Shown in pieces: positions 39,895 through 50,400 of a DNA stretch of 64,000 nt. The DNA comes from Fomitopsis serialis (taxonomy: Eukaryota > Basidiomycota > Agaricomycetes > Polyporales > Fomitopsidaceae). The stretch spans positions 61,820 through 125,819 of the forward strand of contig NW_025955079.1 in the NCBI RefSeq assembly GCF_022376445.1, given 5' to 3'. Below the pieces are notes generated by a model. The model ran no database searches, was not told the origin of the DNA, and saw only the letters and a program-made list of their open reading frames with translations. Both the position numbers and the translations under genes were made by a program. Each line of letters starts with the position of its first letter. The stretch's first letter is position 1.

Positions 39895-42485
39895 CTATTT
39901 TCCTGTCTTTCTCCGAGTATTACGCTGAACCAATGACCCGCCTGCACTTCCCCCGCGCTTCCGCTTTGCACTCGTTGACGCACGTGGATTGGCTTCATGA
40001 GAAGACCCTTGGAAATCGATCTGACCGTAGAATTGGCCAGGAAGAATCTCCTCAAGTAGCCTGTATCCAATAAGCCCGCTATGCAATGAGCTCGCACTCT
40101 GGATGACTCGCTCACCTTTCATGCCGCAGTCCTGCACGGAAGACATCGTTGGCCACGAATGTCTCTAACTGCGCATTGTTGAGTGGTCCCGGAGAAACTG
40201 ACTGAGATCGCTGTACTGCTTCGAGTGACGCTCGCGGTACCGCCTCGGGTGACGCTCGCTGTACCACCTCGGGCGACGCTCGCTGTACCACCTCGGGCGA
40301 CGCTCGCTGTACCGCCTTGGGCACCGACACGAGTTGCCGTACCACCTCGGGCGACGCTCGCTGTTCCTGCATCCTAAACATAACAGGTACGTGAGCACTC
40401 GTGATGAGAGTATGTTGCTCGATTGTACAGACAATGTTTCGCATCCGACTCCCCGGGCCAGCGAGTTCATGGCCCAACCTTGATCCCCACGGGAAGTGTT
40501 CTCGATTGCATTCAAAATCGGCCTTTCAGGACGTGGACGGAGCTCCTGTGACATCTCAGTCTCATTCTCGGAATTGATCTTGTCTCCATCAGCATCAGGC
40601 TCCTCACCCACTCGCTCGTCGTCAATGAGCAAGTTGTGTATCGCGCGTTCGCGATCTTCGTCCTTCGCCATTGTCTCAAAGACACTGCGTAGCTCGACAA
40701 TGACCTCCCAGATCTTGTTGCATTGTCGCTCGACATACGGGTTGCCGGCGATCAGATGGGCGAGATCTTGTTGTGTATGGAGGGTCTTGAACGACTCGAG
40801 TATGCTGGTAATGACAGGGTCTGGGAGGTACAGGACGGCAGGAAAGAGGGACGCCTCTAGAGCAGGCGCAGCAGTGTACAGATTCTCGCGCAGGGCACAG
40901 AGACGCGCCTTGCCCACAAGGACCATCGACTTGCTGAGCTTCGTGCCTTTCGGAGCAGGGGCTCGCTTCTTCATACGGGTGGGCTGTAGCTGACCGTCTT
41001 CAGGGACGCACCCACTGCACTTGCACGCTAGCGGGGTTGGCGGGCGGGGGCGGCGTGAGCAAGTCTCGCAGGAGCAAGATGGGTCAGATGGGGGATTGTC
41101 GTAGAGCCGATTTTGCTCCGCTGCCTTGCAAGGCGCAAGGATCATCCTTGCCATATCCAGGCCCATCTTCGCAGGGACACGCTTCCCGTTCTCCGTCACC
41201 TTCTTGCCTTCTATCACCGCATGCGCGTGCTTGACTTCCGTTTTAGTCACGTACACGATGCCTCGCGCGTCCTTGATGGTCCCATCGCGGTTCAAACGCC
41301 CGAGCTTTTGACACTGCTCATCAACGCTCTCGGGCAGGACTAGTGTCACAACGTCTTCAACTCGCGGGAGATTCACACCAACCATGAGGGTGTCGGTGGA
41401 GATGACTATCGAGCATCTGCTGGGTCCCGTGCTCTCCGAGAAGAGTCGAAGCGTCTCCGCATTGTATTCTGGCCAGTTGAGCGAGTTGTACCTACGGACG
41501 AAGGCGCGTGTGTTGGTTGTTGGTGGGAGTAAGCGGTGAAGATACTTGATGACTCGAGAGCCGAGATTGATGGTCGGGCAGTATATGAGTGTTTTCCGCC
41601 CGCTCTTGACAGTCCACGCAAGGTCCGGGAAGACGGATCCACCAAGACCCGCTGTGAGAGTGCGGAAGATGATGCGGATGTTGGGGCGAAGATTTGAACG
41701 ACGAAGGAAGTGGAATGCACCATGCTTGAGCCCGAAAAACCGGCAAATCTCGGCTGTATCCGTGCCTGCCGCCAGCGACGCAGTGCAGAGGATGAGCGCA
41801 GTACGACTTGGCAGCCGTGCGAGAACGTAGCCCAGCTGTTGGAAGCAAGGGCGGAACTGTGCACCCCAAGACTTGAGTAAGTGGACTTCGTCGACACCAA
41901 AGCCGCAGATTCTCCGTGAGAAAGCGGAGCTCTCGACGAGCGACTGGAAACCTTTCGTCGATAGCATCTCCGGTGAGAGCAACAAGACAGCATAGCCGCT
42001 GTATGCTGATGTCCAGATGTTCCCGCCGTGCTTATGTGCATCCGTGGACGTTCGACTATTGATTACTAGGGCAGATATGCCCAAATTACTGAAAGTTGTA
42101 CTCTAATACAAACATTAGCCAGACGAACAATATAATCGCGAGAGCTTACCATTTCTTCTTCGAGGCTGATAGTCGGGAAACACATTATAAGGCAAGGATC
42201 GTCAGGAATATTCTTCTTAGGAGGGGTGCAGAGGTGAGGGTTCTTGATTAGAGCCTGAAGAGCTAGAATGTACATAGTAAAGAAAGCAGTCTTTCCCGAA
42301 CCAGTAGCCAGTACTGCAAGCAAGTCGATGCCGTCCAGCGACTTCGCGACACCCTCGAGCTGATAGTCATGCGGATCAAAAGGAAGGAGAGGGCGGAGGA
42401 TGCCACGTAGGTTGCGCAGACCCTCGGGGGTGCTGAAACGATAGGGGCTCGCGTCTCTCGACGTGTCCGATGGAGGCGTCAGCAT
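39895..42485 (-). CDS. RecQ-like DExH helicase
   Basis: Starts at ATG 42485 (MLTPPSDTSRDAS). Exon 1 (to 42150) has the Q-motif-like PHDYQLEGVAKSLDG and Walker A LATGSGKT. A 47-bp intron follows, and exon 2 starts at 42102 (STTFSNLGISALVIN). It has the Walker B box GVDEVHLLKSWG (DEVH instead of the DEAH usual in RecQ), CTASLAAGTDTAEI, FLRRSNLRPNI, a helicase C domain (KTLIYCPTINLGSRVIKYL, ISTDTLMVGVNLPRV) and the arginine-finger region (QKLGRLNRDG). A Cys-rich segment (CSCETCSRR, CKCSGC) follows. Near the C-terminus an eight-residue QRASPEVV repeat occurs, and the protein ends basic (AKRKRGG ... NTRRKTGK). It probably unwinds DNA. Such helicases are often repeated or subtelomeric in fungi. Confidence 0.8.
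40195..40370 (-). repeat. 24-bp tandem repeat in the RecQ-like gene
   Basis: Five to six imperfect 24-bp units encode QRASPEVV-like blocks in the helicase C-terminal exon. It is an in-frame coding repeat, variable at the ends. Confidence 0.7.
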
Positions 42486-44841
42486 GCAGTCTGCACTCTG
42501 TCTCGCGCGAACTCGCACTCAACGCGGCGCGTAGCGCGTTATTTGCCTCTATTATGACGCGCACATGACTCGGTCTTCTCCGAAAACCGCAGGCCCGCCA
42601 GATCGTTGCAAGTCGTACAAGACTAAGCGTTTCGCGCTACGCGCGTTGTCCTATTTCGGTCTCGAGATCGCGTTGCTCTGGCCACGTCGCCTGCACGTGG
42701 CCCGGGTGGCGGGGAGCCTGTTAAGCGCTCATACATGGCCGGGCGTCGTCGTCGTCGTTGTGCCCGACAGGATCGTGCGTGTTGGGGGGGGGCGCAATGG
42801 GCCCTCGTATCATATTCCTCAGAGCTGTCTCTGGGCTTACTGGGTTCGTTGGGTGACAGAGTTGGGGCTTCTGCTCGTTTGGGCTCTTGAGGTCGCCCGA
42901 ATCGCAGTGGTAGCAGTAGTAGCAGGGTCGCCGCCCGCCGTGGCGGGCGGTGTCGACGGAGAGGTGGTTCGTCCTCAGTGGGCACGTTGTGTACTTCATA
43001 GGTACGATGTCATGTACAGACATGAAGGTCCGGGGTGTTTCCCGGCATCGCATTGTGCGATGGTGGCCGCGCACTGCGTGCCACTTTGTCGAGGTCGTTG
43101 TGCTCGACAGTGTCGCACTGACACTATTCCCCCCGAATTACTCGGGACGTGGACGGCTTGTTAGCTTCCCCGCTTGCGCGGGTACTAGTCTCCTTGGGCC
43201 ACGAAGAGGCCAGCCGCCGGACACACCATGGTGGTGGTCCTAGTCCAAGGAGAATTTGGTGTTGACTTACAGTTCAGTTTTGCAGGAACTACATAGCCGC
43301 ATCAAGAATGCCCAGTAAACGCCTCCGCGCGCTGAACCATTTCCGCATGCCTAAACTCGGAAGTCATAGGATTCGAACAATAGTCAGTCAAGTACATATG
43401 TAGTCATGTTCATAAACTCACCGTACAGAAGGGGGAGAACAACAATGCCGCCCACGCAGGCTCGATGAGTTTATCTGGACATGGAGGAAGTGGGCCGTCG
43501 ATCGTCTTCAGTGACTCTCTCCAGTAGCATGCGGAGCTCTTCACGAATGCAGGGCTTTCGACGTTCGTGAGAGACTGATCAGATCACGCGGGTCCAGACT
43601 GAGCAGAAGTATCTGTGCAGGACATTTGTAAGCATAGAGTCAATGATTATCGAAAAGGAGGGAACTATTCAGGCCTTCAAGCTACCTCATGCATGATATC
43701 CACCGGCATGTTCAGCAAGTCTGCCTCATGGTACGCGTCGATAGTTGCAAGTGTACTCGCTGCGACAACGGGAGTAGAGCTCTTCGAGTACTTTACTCTC
43801 TTCGGGGCCATGTTTGACTGACGAGAGTGAATGATTAATGAGCAACCGCCCGAGACAGAGGCGCGTTCAAGGGCCAGTCACGGTGACCCGGCCAGCTACT
43901 TACTACGCGCGACGCGCGACCGTGGGAGGACAGATTCAAGCCACGGTCATGCGATAAGCACGTGAATCGGTCAACGCGCCTGTGGCGGGCGCCGGGCAAG
44001 CCGTGCTTTTGAGCCGCCGCACAGTTGGGGTCAAAGATCTCCAGCGAACGCTGCCTCTATTCAGTTCCTGGAGATTGACCGTGGATAACATCGATCTGTG
44101 ACACAGAGGGGCTCGCTACAAAGCAAGGGCGACACAGGCTGCTTGCGTGGGGTTGAGATATGTTACAGATCGGTGAAGCTGGATATGTAGTACATCGCTT
44201 GCACTGGCACCATTTCATGTTAATCCCACTGTGGTTGAAGTCGGCGAGCAAGAGTGGGACAGTGGGTGGTCAGTTAAACTTATATAGCAGCACTCATTGT
44301 GAGCTTGTTCATTGGACAATGGCCTCACAGCCACAGCAGCAAATGGCTGCGAAAAGGCTTTGCCAGTGGTCTGGGGCCACGGCGCGACGTCAGAAATTGG
44401 TGTGGCCGCGGCGGGAGTTCGGGCGCCTAAGTCCAACTTCGCTCGAATGGACGTTGTCAGAGCCGTAAACCTGTATCAACCACGCTCATATGGACATCAA
44501 AGTGGATCTTCCGAAAGAATGGCCCATCGCGCAAATTTGAGTGATTTTCAATCGGATTTGTAGGGATTTGTGAACGAGCAGAAGCACATTCTATACAGCA
44601 GAGGGCGGGAATAATCGTTTGTGAATCGACAATTTGTACTTGTTTGTTGCCTGAGTTCGGGACTGGCCGAGCCTGCGAGGGTGGTCCCGGCGTCCGCCCG
44701 AGCGCAGCCAAAAATTTGCTCGCTCGAGCGTCTAAGCTCGGGCCCGCCCTTTCGTCTCGTCCACCACCTCGTCTCGTCGCAGCCGTCTCTGCGTCGAGCA
44801 TACCTTAGCTCTTTTTTAGTACCTACCTTATTCCTGTCCTT
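42486..44841. other. Region without a supported gene
   Basis: About 2.3 kb between the helicase start and the DIRS gag. Open frames here are short and lack recognisable protein features. A short GTCGTC run (about 42745-42762) and a GGGGGGGG run (near 42785) are present. The last 200 bp may be the 5' untranslated or terminal-repeat part of the DIRS element, but no repeat limits were found. Confidence 0.4.
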
Positions 44842-46198
44842 ATGTCCGGTGGTGGACAACCGGGGGCTCCCCCGGCTCACCTTGGCATCCAGCTGCCTGG
44901 CCAGCAGGCGGTTCCCGCTGCTCAACAACAGCCTGCGCAACCCGCCCCTGCTCAACAGCAGCCGCCTGCTCAACAGCAGCCGCCTGCCCAGCAGCCTCCC
45001 GCTGCCCAGCCGCAGCCTGCTCAGCCGCAGCCCGCGCAGCAGCAACCAGCACACGCTCCAGCCCCGGCGCCTCCGCGGACGAACCTGTTTGCGGACCCGG
45101 TCGACGTGCAGCGTGCAGCGGCCGCCGCCCGACTCACTAGCCGTAAGGTCGTATCCTTACCGCCGGTGCAGGTCGGCCTCAAAGGCGACCCGCTTTCATC
45201 TCGTGAGTACTCCCTCCTTTTGTCTGGCCCTTGCGTGCCGCGAGTCTGGAGGGCCCTTCGTGCCTTTGGTATGGGGGGTCCTTCGTACCCAGCGGTCTCA
45301 GAGCCTGTCGTGCTCGGGGTCTGGCGCCCTTCGTGCCTTGCCCGTCGGGCTTCTGTCATTGTTGTGGGGACGCCGTTCTCACGCGTTCTGCATAGCCATG
45401 CCGGCCAAAATCGACGAGCTCATCGGGCTCTACAAGTACGTCCCGTACTCGGCCTTGACGCCGGCGGCTCGATTGAAGGCTGCGCAGTCGGACGAAGCTT
45501 TCGTGGTTGACGCGGATGGGAGCCTCAAACTCCGTGCGCCGGACAGGAAGTCCGAGCGATCCATCTCGCTGGTGGATTGGCTCGACGCTGCGAAGATGGT
45601 GGTGACGGCGACCCGCAAGTACCACGGCGAGGACCGTGCGAGGCGCCTGCAGGCACACCACAGCTGGGTGGAGCATATAGCGCAGAGGTTCGGGTGGGAG
45701 GTCGCGATCGAGTACGACATCCACGAGCGCGAGGCGGCTGCCGCCGAGACACGCCACGACCTCGCCGTCTACAATGAAAAGCGGCTGCTTACCCTGGTCG
45801 CCCAGTCGACGCAGGCGCAGCTGCGCGCGCTCACCAGTGCGCAGCTCATGGCGGGTAGTTCGTCTCAAACCTCTGTGAAGCGAGCGCGAGACAGCGCTGA
45901 TGGGGGGAGTGCTCCGCGGAAGAAGACATCTATCGCCACGTCGTGCTTTCGCTGCGGACACGCCGGTCACCTCCCCGCTCGCTGCACAGCTTCCTCGACA
46001 ACTGCTGGCCGGCCCGTCGCACAGCTCGCCCCTAATTCCCGAAGTGGCAATGCCCTCCTTGCAGCAGACGGGAAGCAGTTCTGCTTCAATTTCGCCAAGA
46101 TGTCACTCTGCCGAGTGTCGGAGTGCTCCAACACCCACGCCTGCAGCATCTGCGCCAGCACCGATCACGGTGCAGGCGGGTGCGCGCACTGCAAGTGA
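44842..46198 (+). CDS. gag: DIRS-type retrotransposon gag
   Basis: Exons 44842-45202 and 45396-46198 join in frame (387 residues), with a GTGAGT...CATAG intron. The N-terminus is Pro/Gln-rich (repeated PAQQQPPAQQ). A helical middle part (MPAKIDELIGLYKYVPYS, LVDWLDAAKMVVTATRKYHG) is followed by a CCHC zinc knuckle (CFRCGHAGHLPARC) and a second cysteine/histidine group (CFNFAKMSLCRVSECSNTHAC, with further Cys). This fits nucleocapsid-type Gag of basidiomycete DIRS elements. It overlaps the RT frame that follows. Confidence 0.8.
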
Positions 46199-47834
46199 CC
46201 CGCGACGGGTCGCTACCCCGCTCGATGCCAATAAAATTGAAGCGGTTCTGGTGTCCGCTGGTATCCTCGACCAATGGGCACATGTTGTCGATGGCATCCG
46301 ACACGGCTTCGATATGGGGGCCTCCGGGAGCATTCCGCGCTCACTCGTCTTTAAAAATCACTCTTCCGTAGAGTTAGCCCCTCATTTCATCTCCGAATAT
46401 ATTGCAGCTGAGCAGGCAGCTGGCCGATACTCGCGCGCGTTTACACCGTCTGAGCTAGAAAGCATCATTGGCCCTTTTCGTACTTCCCCGCTCGGGCTGG
46501 TTCCCAAGCCTCGTTCTGACAAATTCCGCATGATCCAGGATCTATCGTTCCCTCGCGACGACCCGCAGGTCCCATCCGTGAATGCTGGGATCGATTCCGA
46601 CGCCTTCCCGACAGCATGGGGAACCTTCAGCGAGACCGTCGAACTCGTGCTCTCACTCCCGCCTGGCTGTGTGGCGGCGACCTTCGACATCTCGGCGGCT
46701 TATCGCGTCACACCGGTGCGGCCAGACCAGCAGCGCTATTTCTGTGTATCATGGCTCGGGCAGGTCTACGTCGACTTTGCTGTGGCTTTCGGGTGCTCCT
46801 CAAGTGCAGGCGTGTTTGGTTCGGTCGCCGACCTCCTCGTGGCCATCTACTTAGCCTTCGGCTACGGACCCATCAAGAAGTGGGTCGACGATTTCTTCGC
46901 AATTCGGTTGCCCGGGATGTCCTGTACCGAGGACGACTTCATCGAGCTCACTGCTCGCCTTGGCGTACCATGGAGTTTGACGAAGCTCCGTCGCTTCGCC
47001 TCCACGCAGAGGTACATTGGTTTCGACTGGGATCTCGATGCCAAGGCTGTCATTTTCCCAGCAGACAAGCTCGCAGCTACAAGCGAGCTCGTGCGCTCAT
47101 GGCAGGTGCCCAGGGCGGTATTCACGGCCTCAGAGGCGGCAAGCCTGCATGGCAAGCTCGTGCACGCGTCATCAATATTCCCGCTCATCCGCCCATTCCT
47201 GCGATCAGCGGCTTCCTTCGCACTCTCCTTCCTGTCACCTCGGGCCCATCGACACCCTCCATCAGCGCTTGTGAAGGACCTAGCCTGGGTCAGCGAGCTG
47301 CTGACGTCGCTCCCGCCTTCTATGCCCCTTCAGGCATACACGCCCCGCGACATAGGTTGGTGGGGCGATGCGAGTACCTCGTTCGGCGTGGGAGTGGTAG
47401 TCGGCGAGTGGTGGGCTGCCTGGTCCTGGGCGGAAGGTTTCCGCGTCGGCCCGGGTCGAGAGTTCGACATCGGTTGGGCCGAGGCGGTGGCCGTGGAGCT
47501 AGGCCTGCACATGGCACTAATGTGCAGGGCAGAGCTTGGTCTCAGCAGCGCGCAGTGCCTACTCGTACGTTCCGACAACGAGGGCGTAGTGAATGTCGTC
47601 AACAAGGGACGGTCGCGCAGCCGGAACACCAATGCAGTGTTGAAAGAAATCTACGCACTGCTGGCCTCAAACGCATTATCTCTACGTGCAGAACACGTAC
47701 CCGGGAGCTCCAATGTCTCCGACGCCCTATCGCGGGGCGACGTGGACGGTTTCCTGGCCGCTTTCCCTGCTGCAAGGCACAAACTCGATGTTCCTTTGCC
47801 TTTGCATTTGCGCCCCCGCCTCCGCTCTGTGTAA
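45900..47834 (+). CDS. DIRS-type reverse transcriptase and RNase H
   Basis: A 644-codon open frame overlapping the end of gag; the first useful Met is near 46050. RT motifs: LVPKPRSDKFRMIQDLSFP, ATFDISAAYRVTPV, FAVAFGCSSSAGVFG and the catalytic KKWVDDFF (VDD at the YxDD site). RNase H-like motifs: WWGDASTSFGVGVVVG, DIGWAEAVAVELGLHMAL, VRSDNEGVVNVV and HVPGSSNVSDALSRGD. This arrangement without integrase, followed downstream by a tyrosine recombinase, is typical of DIRS elements. The frame is intact. Confidence 0.88.
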   Translation: MGGVLRGRRHLSPRRAFAADTPVTSPLAAQLPRQLLAGPSHSSPLIPEVAMPSLQQTGSSSASISPRCHSAECRSAPTPTPAASAPAPITVQAGARTASDPRRVATPLDANKIEAVLVSAGILDQWAHVVDGIRHGFDMGASGSIPRSLVFKNHSSVELAPHFISEYIAAEQAAGRYSRAFTPSELESIIGPFRTSPLGLVPKPRSDKFRMIQDLSFPRDDPQVPSVNAGIDSDAFPTAWGTFSETVELVLSLPPGCVAATFDISAAYRVTPVRPDQQRYFCVSWLGQVYVDFAVAFGCSSSAGVFGSVADLLVAIYLAFGYGPIKKWVDDFFAIRLPGMSCTEDDFIELTARLGVPWSLTKLRRFASTQRYIGFDWDLDAKAVIFPADKLAATSELVRSWQVPRAVFTASEAASLHGKLVHASSIFPLIRPFLRSAASFALSFLSPRAHRHPPSALVKDLAWVSELLTSLPPSMPLQAYTPRDIGWWGDASTSFGVGVVVGEWWAAWSWAEGFRVGPGREFDIGWAEAVAVELGLHMALMCRAELGLSSAQCLLVRSDNEGVVNVVNKGRSRSRNTNAVLKEIYALLASNALSLRAEHVPGSSNVSDALSRGDVDGFLAAFPAARHKLDVPLPLHLRPRLRSV

Positions 47835-48130
47835 TGCCCGCTCAGGCTCGCCGTCTCGTGCCGGCGGACACGGGTGGAAGCGATGCTAGCCCCTCGGTTG
47901 AGATTCTAGCTCCCCTGGTGCTTCAGCCATCAGTGTTACGACCACCGTGCCGGAGCCCATTCAGCCGTCTCACCGAAGGGTATTGGACAGCCGACATGTC
48001 GTCTCACAAACATGATGGGGTGGGCCGACGTGGGCCGACCAAAATTGTCTCACCGAAGAGGATGGGGTCGGCCGAGGCCAAGGCAGAGGCAGTCAAGACG
48101 GGCAAGACGGCCTTGCAAGGCGGTGTTTAG
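47835..48130. other. 3' flank of DIRS RT
   Basis: About 300 bp after the RT stop with GTGGGCCGACGTGGGCCGACC-like direct repeats near 48021-48040. No gene was seen. Confidence 0.35.
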
Positions 48131-48199
48131 TAGATATCATAGTTCATACTGACTGGTACTACAATAAAATTGAATGGCATAATAACACCAATGTTAGTG

Positions 48200-48860
48200 C
48201 AATTGTGACCTTCTTGGCTCACCCAAGACATTCCACTGCCCGACCATCGGCTGGGCCACTGTTCCCAACCGATTCTCGCCTTGACCCAGCCGACCTTCTT
48301 AGAACCTTCTTGACTTACCCAAGCCAATCCACTGACCGACCATCAGCTGGGCTACTGTTCCCAACCGATTCTCGTCTTGACCCAGCCGACCATTTTGACT
48401 CACCCAATACATTGCATGAGCTGAGCGTCGGCTGAGGGGATTTTCCCAGCCAATGTCCGTCTTGACTCAGCCGACCTTCTTAGAACCTTCTTGACTTACC
48501 CAAGCCAATCCACTGACCAACCATCGGCTGGGCTACTGTTCCCAACCGATTCTCGTCTTGACCCAGCCGACCTTCTTAGAACCTTCTTGACTCACCCAAG
48601 CCCACCCATTAACCAACCATCGGCTGGGCCACTGTTTCCAACCGATTCTCGTCTTGACCCAGCCGACCATGTTGTCTCACCCAATACAATGCATGAGCCG
48701 AGCATTGGCTGAGGTACCTTTCCCAGCCGATGTCCGTCTTGACTCAGCCGACCTTCTTGGACCTTCTTGACTCACCCAAGCCAATCCACTAACCAACCAT
48801 CGGCTGGACCACCTACCCTGGCCGATGGCCGTCTTGACCCAGCCGACCATTTTGTGCATG
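48200..48860. repeat. Tandem repeat of ~80-100-bp units
   Basis: Six to seven imperfect units containing CGACCTTCTTAGAACC, TTGACT(T/C)ACCCAAGCC, ACCGACCATCGGCTGGGC and CCAACCGATTCTCGTC. Longer units of about 95 bp alternate with shorter variants containing CACCCAATACATTGCATGAG. The ORFs in it are only translations of the repeat. Confidence 0.85.
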
Positions 48861-49129
48861 TTGATTGGCATTGCCTATTAGCCATTGTAAGTTGGCTTGC
48901 TAAGGTAACTAATGGTTAGCTCATGCTTGTCAATACAGATGTGCCAAGGAGCAAGGAGATGTCAACGAGGAAACTGATGAGCCTGAGATGGAAGGTCTCA
49001 AGACAGACAGTGTGAGGGGATGCCAAGACGGGCTAGTTCATAGCAGAGTGTATACTAGTCTGAGCTCTTGTCAAGGCGAAGAATATTGTGTTCTCAAGAC
49101 GGAGCATTCTCAAGGCGGAATGGATGTTG

Positions 49130-49300
49130 CCTCCTTAAGACACACTTGTCAAGGCGGAGTGCTCAAGACGGAGTGCTCAAGACGGAGTGCTCAAGACGGA
49201 GTGCTCAAGACGGAGTATTCAAGATGAAATGTTCAAGGCAGTGTGTTCAAGGCGGTGTGTTCAAGGCGGTTCAAGGCGGTGTGTTCAAGGTGGAACATTT
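49130..49300. repeat. 14-bp tandem repeat GTGCTCAAGACGGA
   Basis: Four near-perfect units at 49159-49214 followed by degenerate GTGTTCAAGGCG units to about 49300. Related CAAGACGG words recur over the next 3 kb. Confidence 0.85.
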
Positions 49301-50400
49301 GCATGTTGTTCAGAGCTTATGGTCTCAGTGAGTACGTGTATTGATGTATGCTCTTTCTTTTACATTCATTGCTTTCAGATTCAATGGCATGGATGTAGTA
49401 CTACTCTGAGTTCAAACATGTCCTATATGTTCTATATGTGTTTACAGAGCTACATGTACATTAGGCCTTGTTAGGCCAACCACTTACATAGACCACTGAA
49501 CTCATTGTCCTATATGTAAAGAGTACTTTGGCATTGTGTAATCTTGGCTTTTACAGAATTAGGATCTCAGGACAGATCTCAAAATGATATGTTGTTTGGA
49601 GATACTGGGAGGCATATAGATTAGTTCGCAGCTTCTGCAAGACAATTGTCACAATTGAGTGCATACAGAAGTTTTATTCATGCTGTGTCCATGGTATATG
49701 TTGCTGCTAACAATACTCCAACGCAATCTGGCAATGTTGAAGCTTGAGATAGCCAAGAAGGTTATACATGCAGAGCACGTCTTAGACAAACACATCCCAC
49801 GGTTCAATTCTCACACAAATTTATATAGGCCATGTACTATATATAGATATGCTTGGTACAAAGTTTCATAGCATATGGTGGCACGGGGGTGAAGTTATAA
49901 TGAAAAGAACATCATCCCAGTGGCTCGGGGATATGGCCGAGGCAATGCCCGAGGGCAAATCACTGGAGAGTGTTTGCGTATTTAGTGACCGTGCTCCTAC
50001 TACTCACACCAACTTCATGTACATATCATCTGGTTGTCCACATCATTGTACTTCTATGTCATTGAATACTAATAGAGGTTGTACTGGACATATGATCACA
50101 GTATTCTGAAGTGTATATTCACTAGTGGAATCACTACCAGTACAGTACAATTACGAAAAATGTACATGCATATTGGATCAAATGACGATGAGTTCATTGC
50201 TCGGAGTGAACCATCATATCCATACAGTGACAGACAATGATCTCAATACCCATCCTAGTATGCAAGCAAGGCTGGTATATTGAGCATACCTCATTGCAAC
50301 ATATGACACCTGTGAGGTAGTAGCCTCACTCATGCTCTGTCTCGTCCAAAACTGCCCACAACTATTCCAGGAAACAAGTCTAGTTTAAGTAATTTCGTGT
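49301..50400. other. AT-richer region without a supported gene
   Basis: About 1.1 kb of clearly lower GC content than its neighbours, with only short open frames. No RNA gene or repeat limit was recognised. It may be remnant sequence inserted between the DIRS RT and recombinase. Confidence 0.4.

Noticed and set aside
42565..43243. ORFs of about 200 and 120 codons in the gap between helicase and DIRS gag
   Set aside because: Low-complexity Val/Arg-rich translations, no recognisable domain, no matching exons.
46616..48130. 504-codon plus-strand ORF overlapping the DIRS RT
   Set aside because: It is out of frame with the RT motifs, is Arg-rich and continues because of GC bias. The RT frame is the real one.
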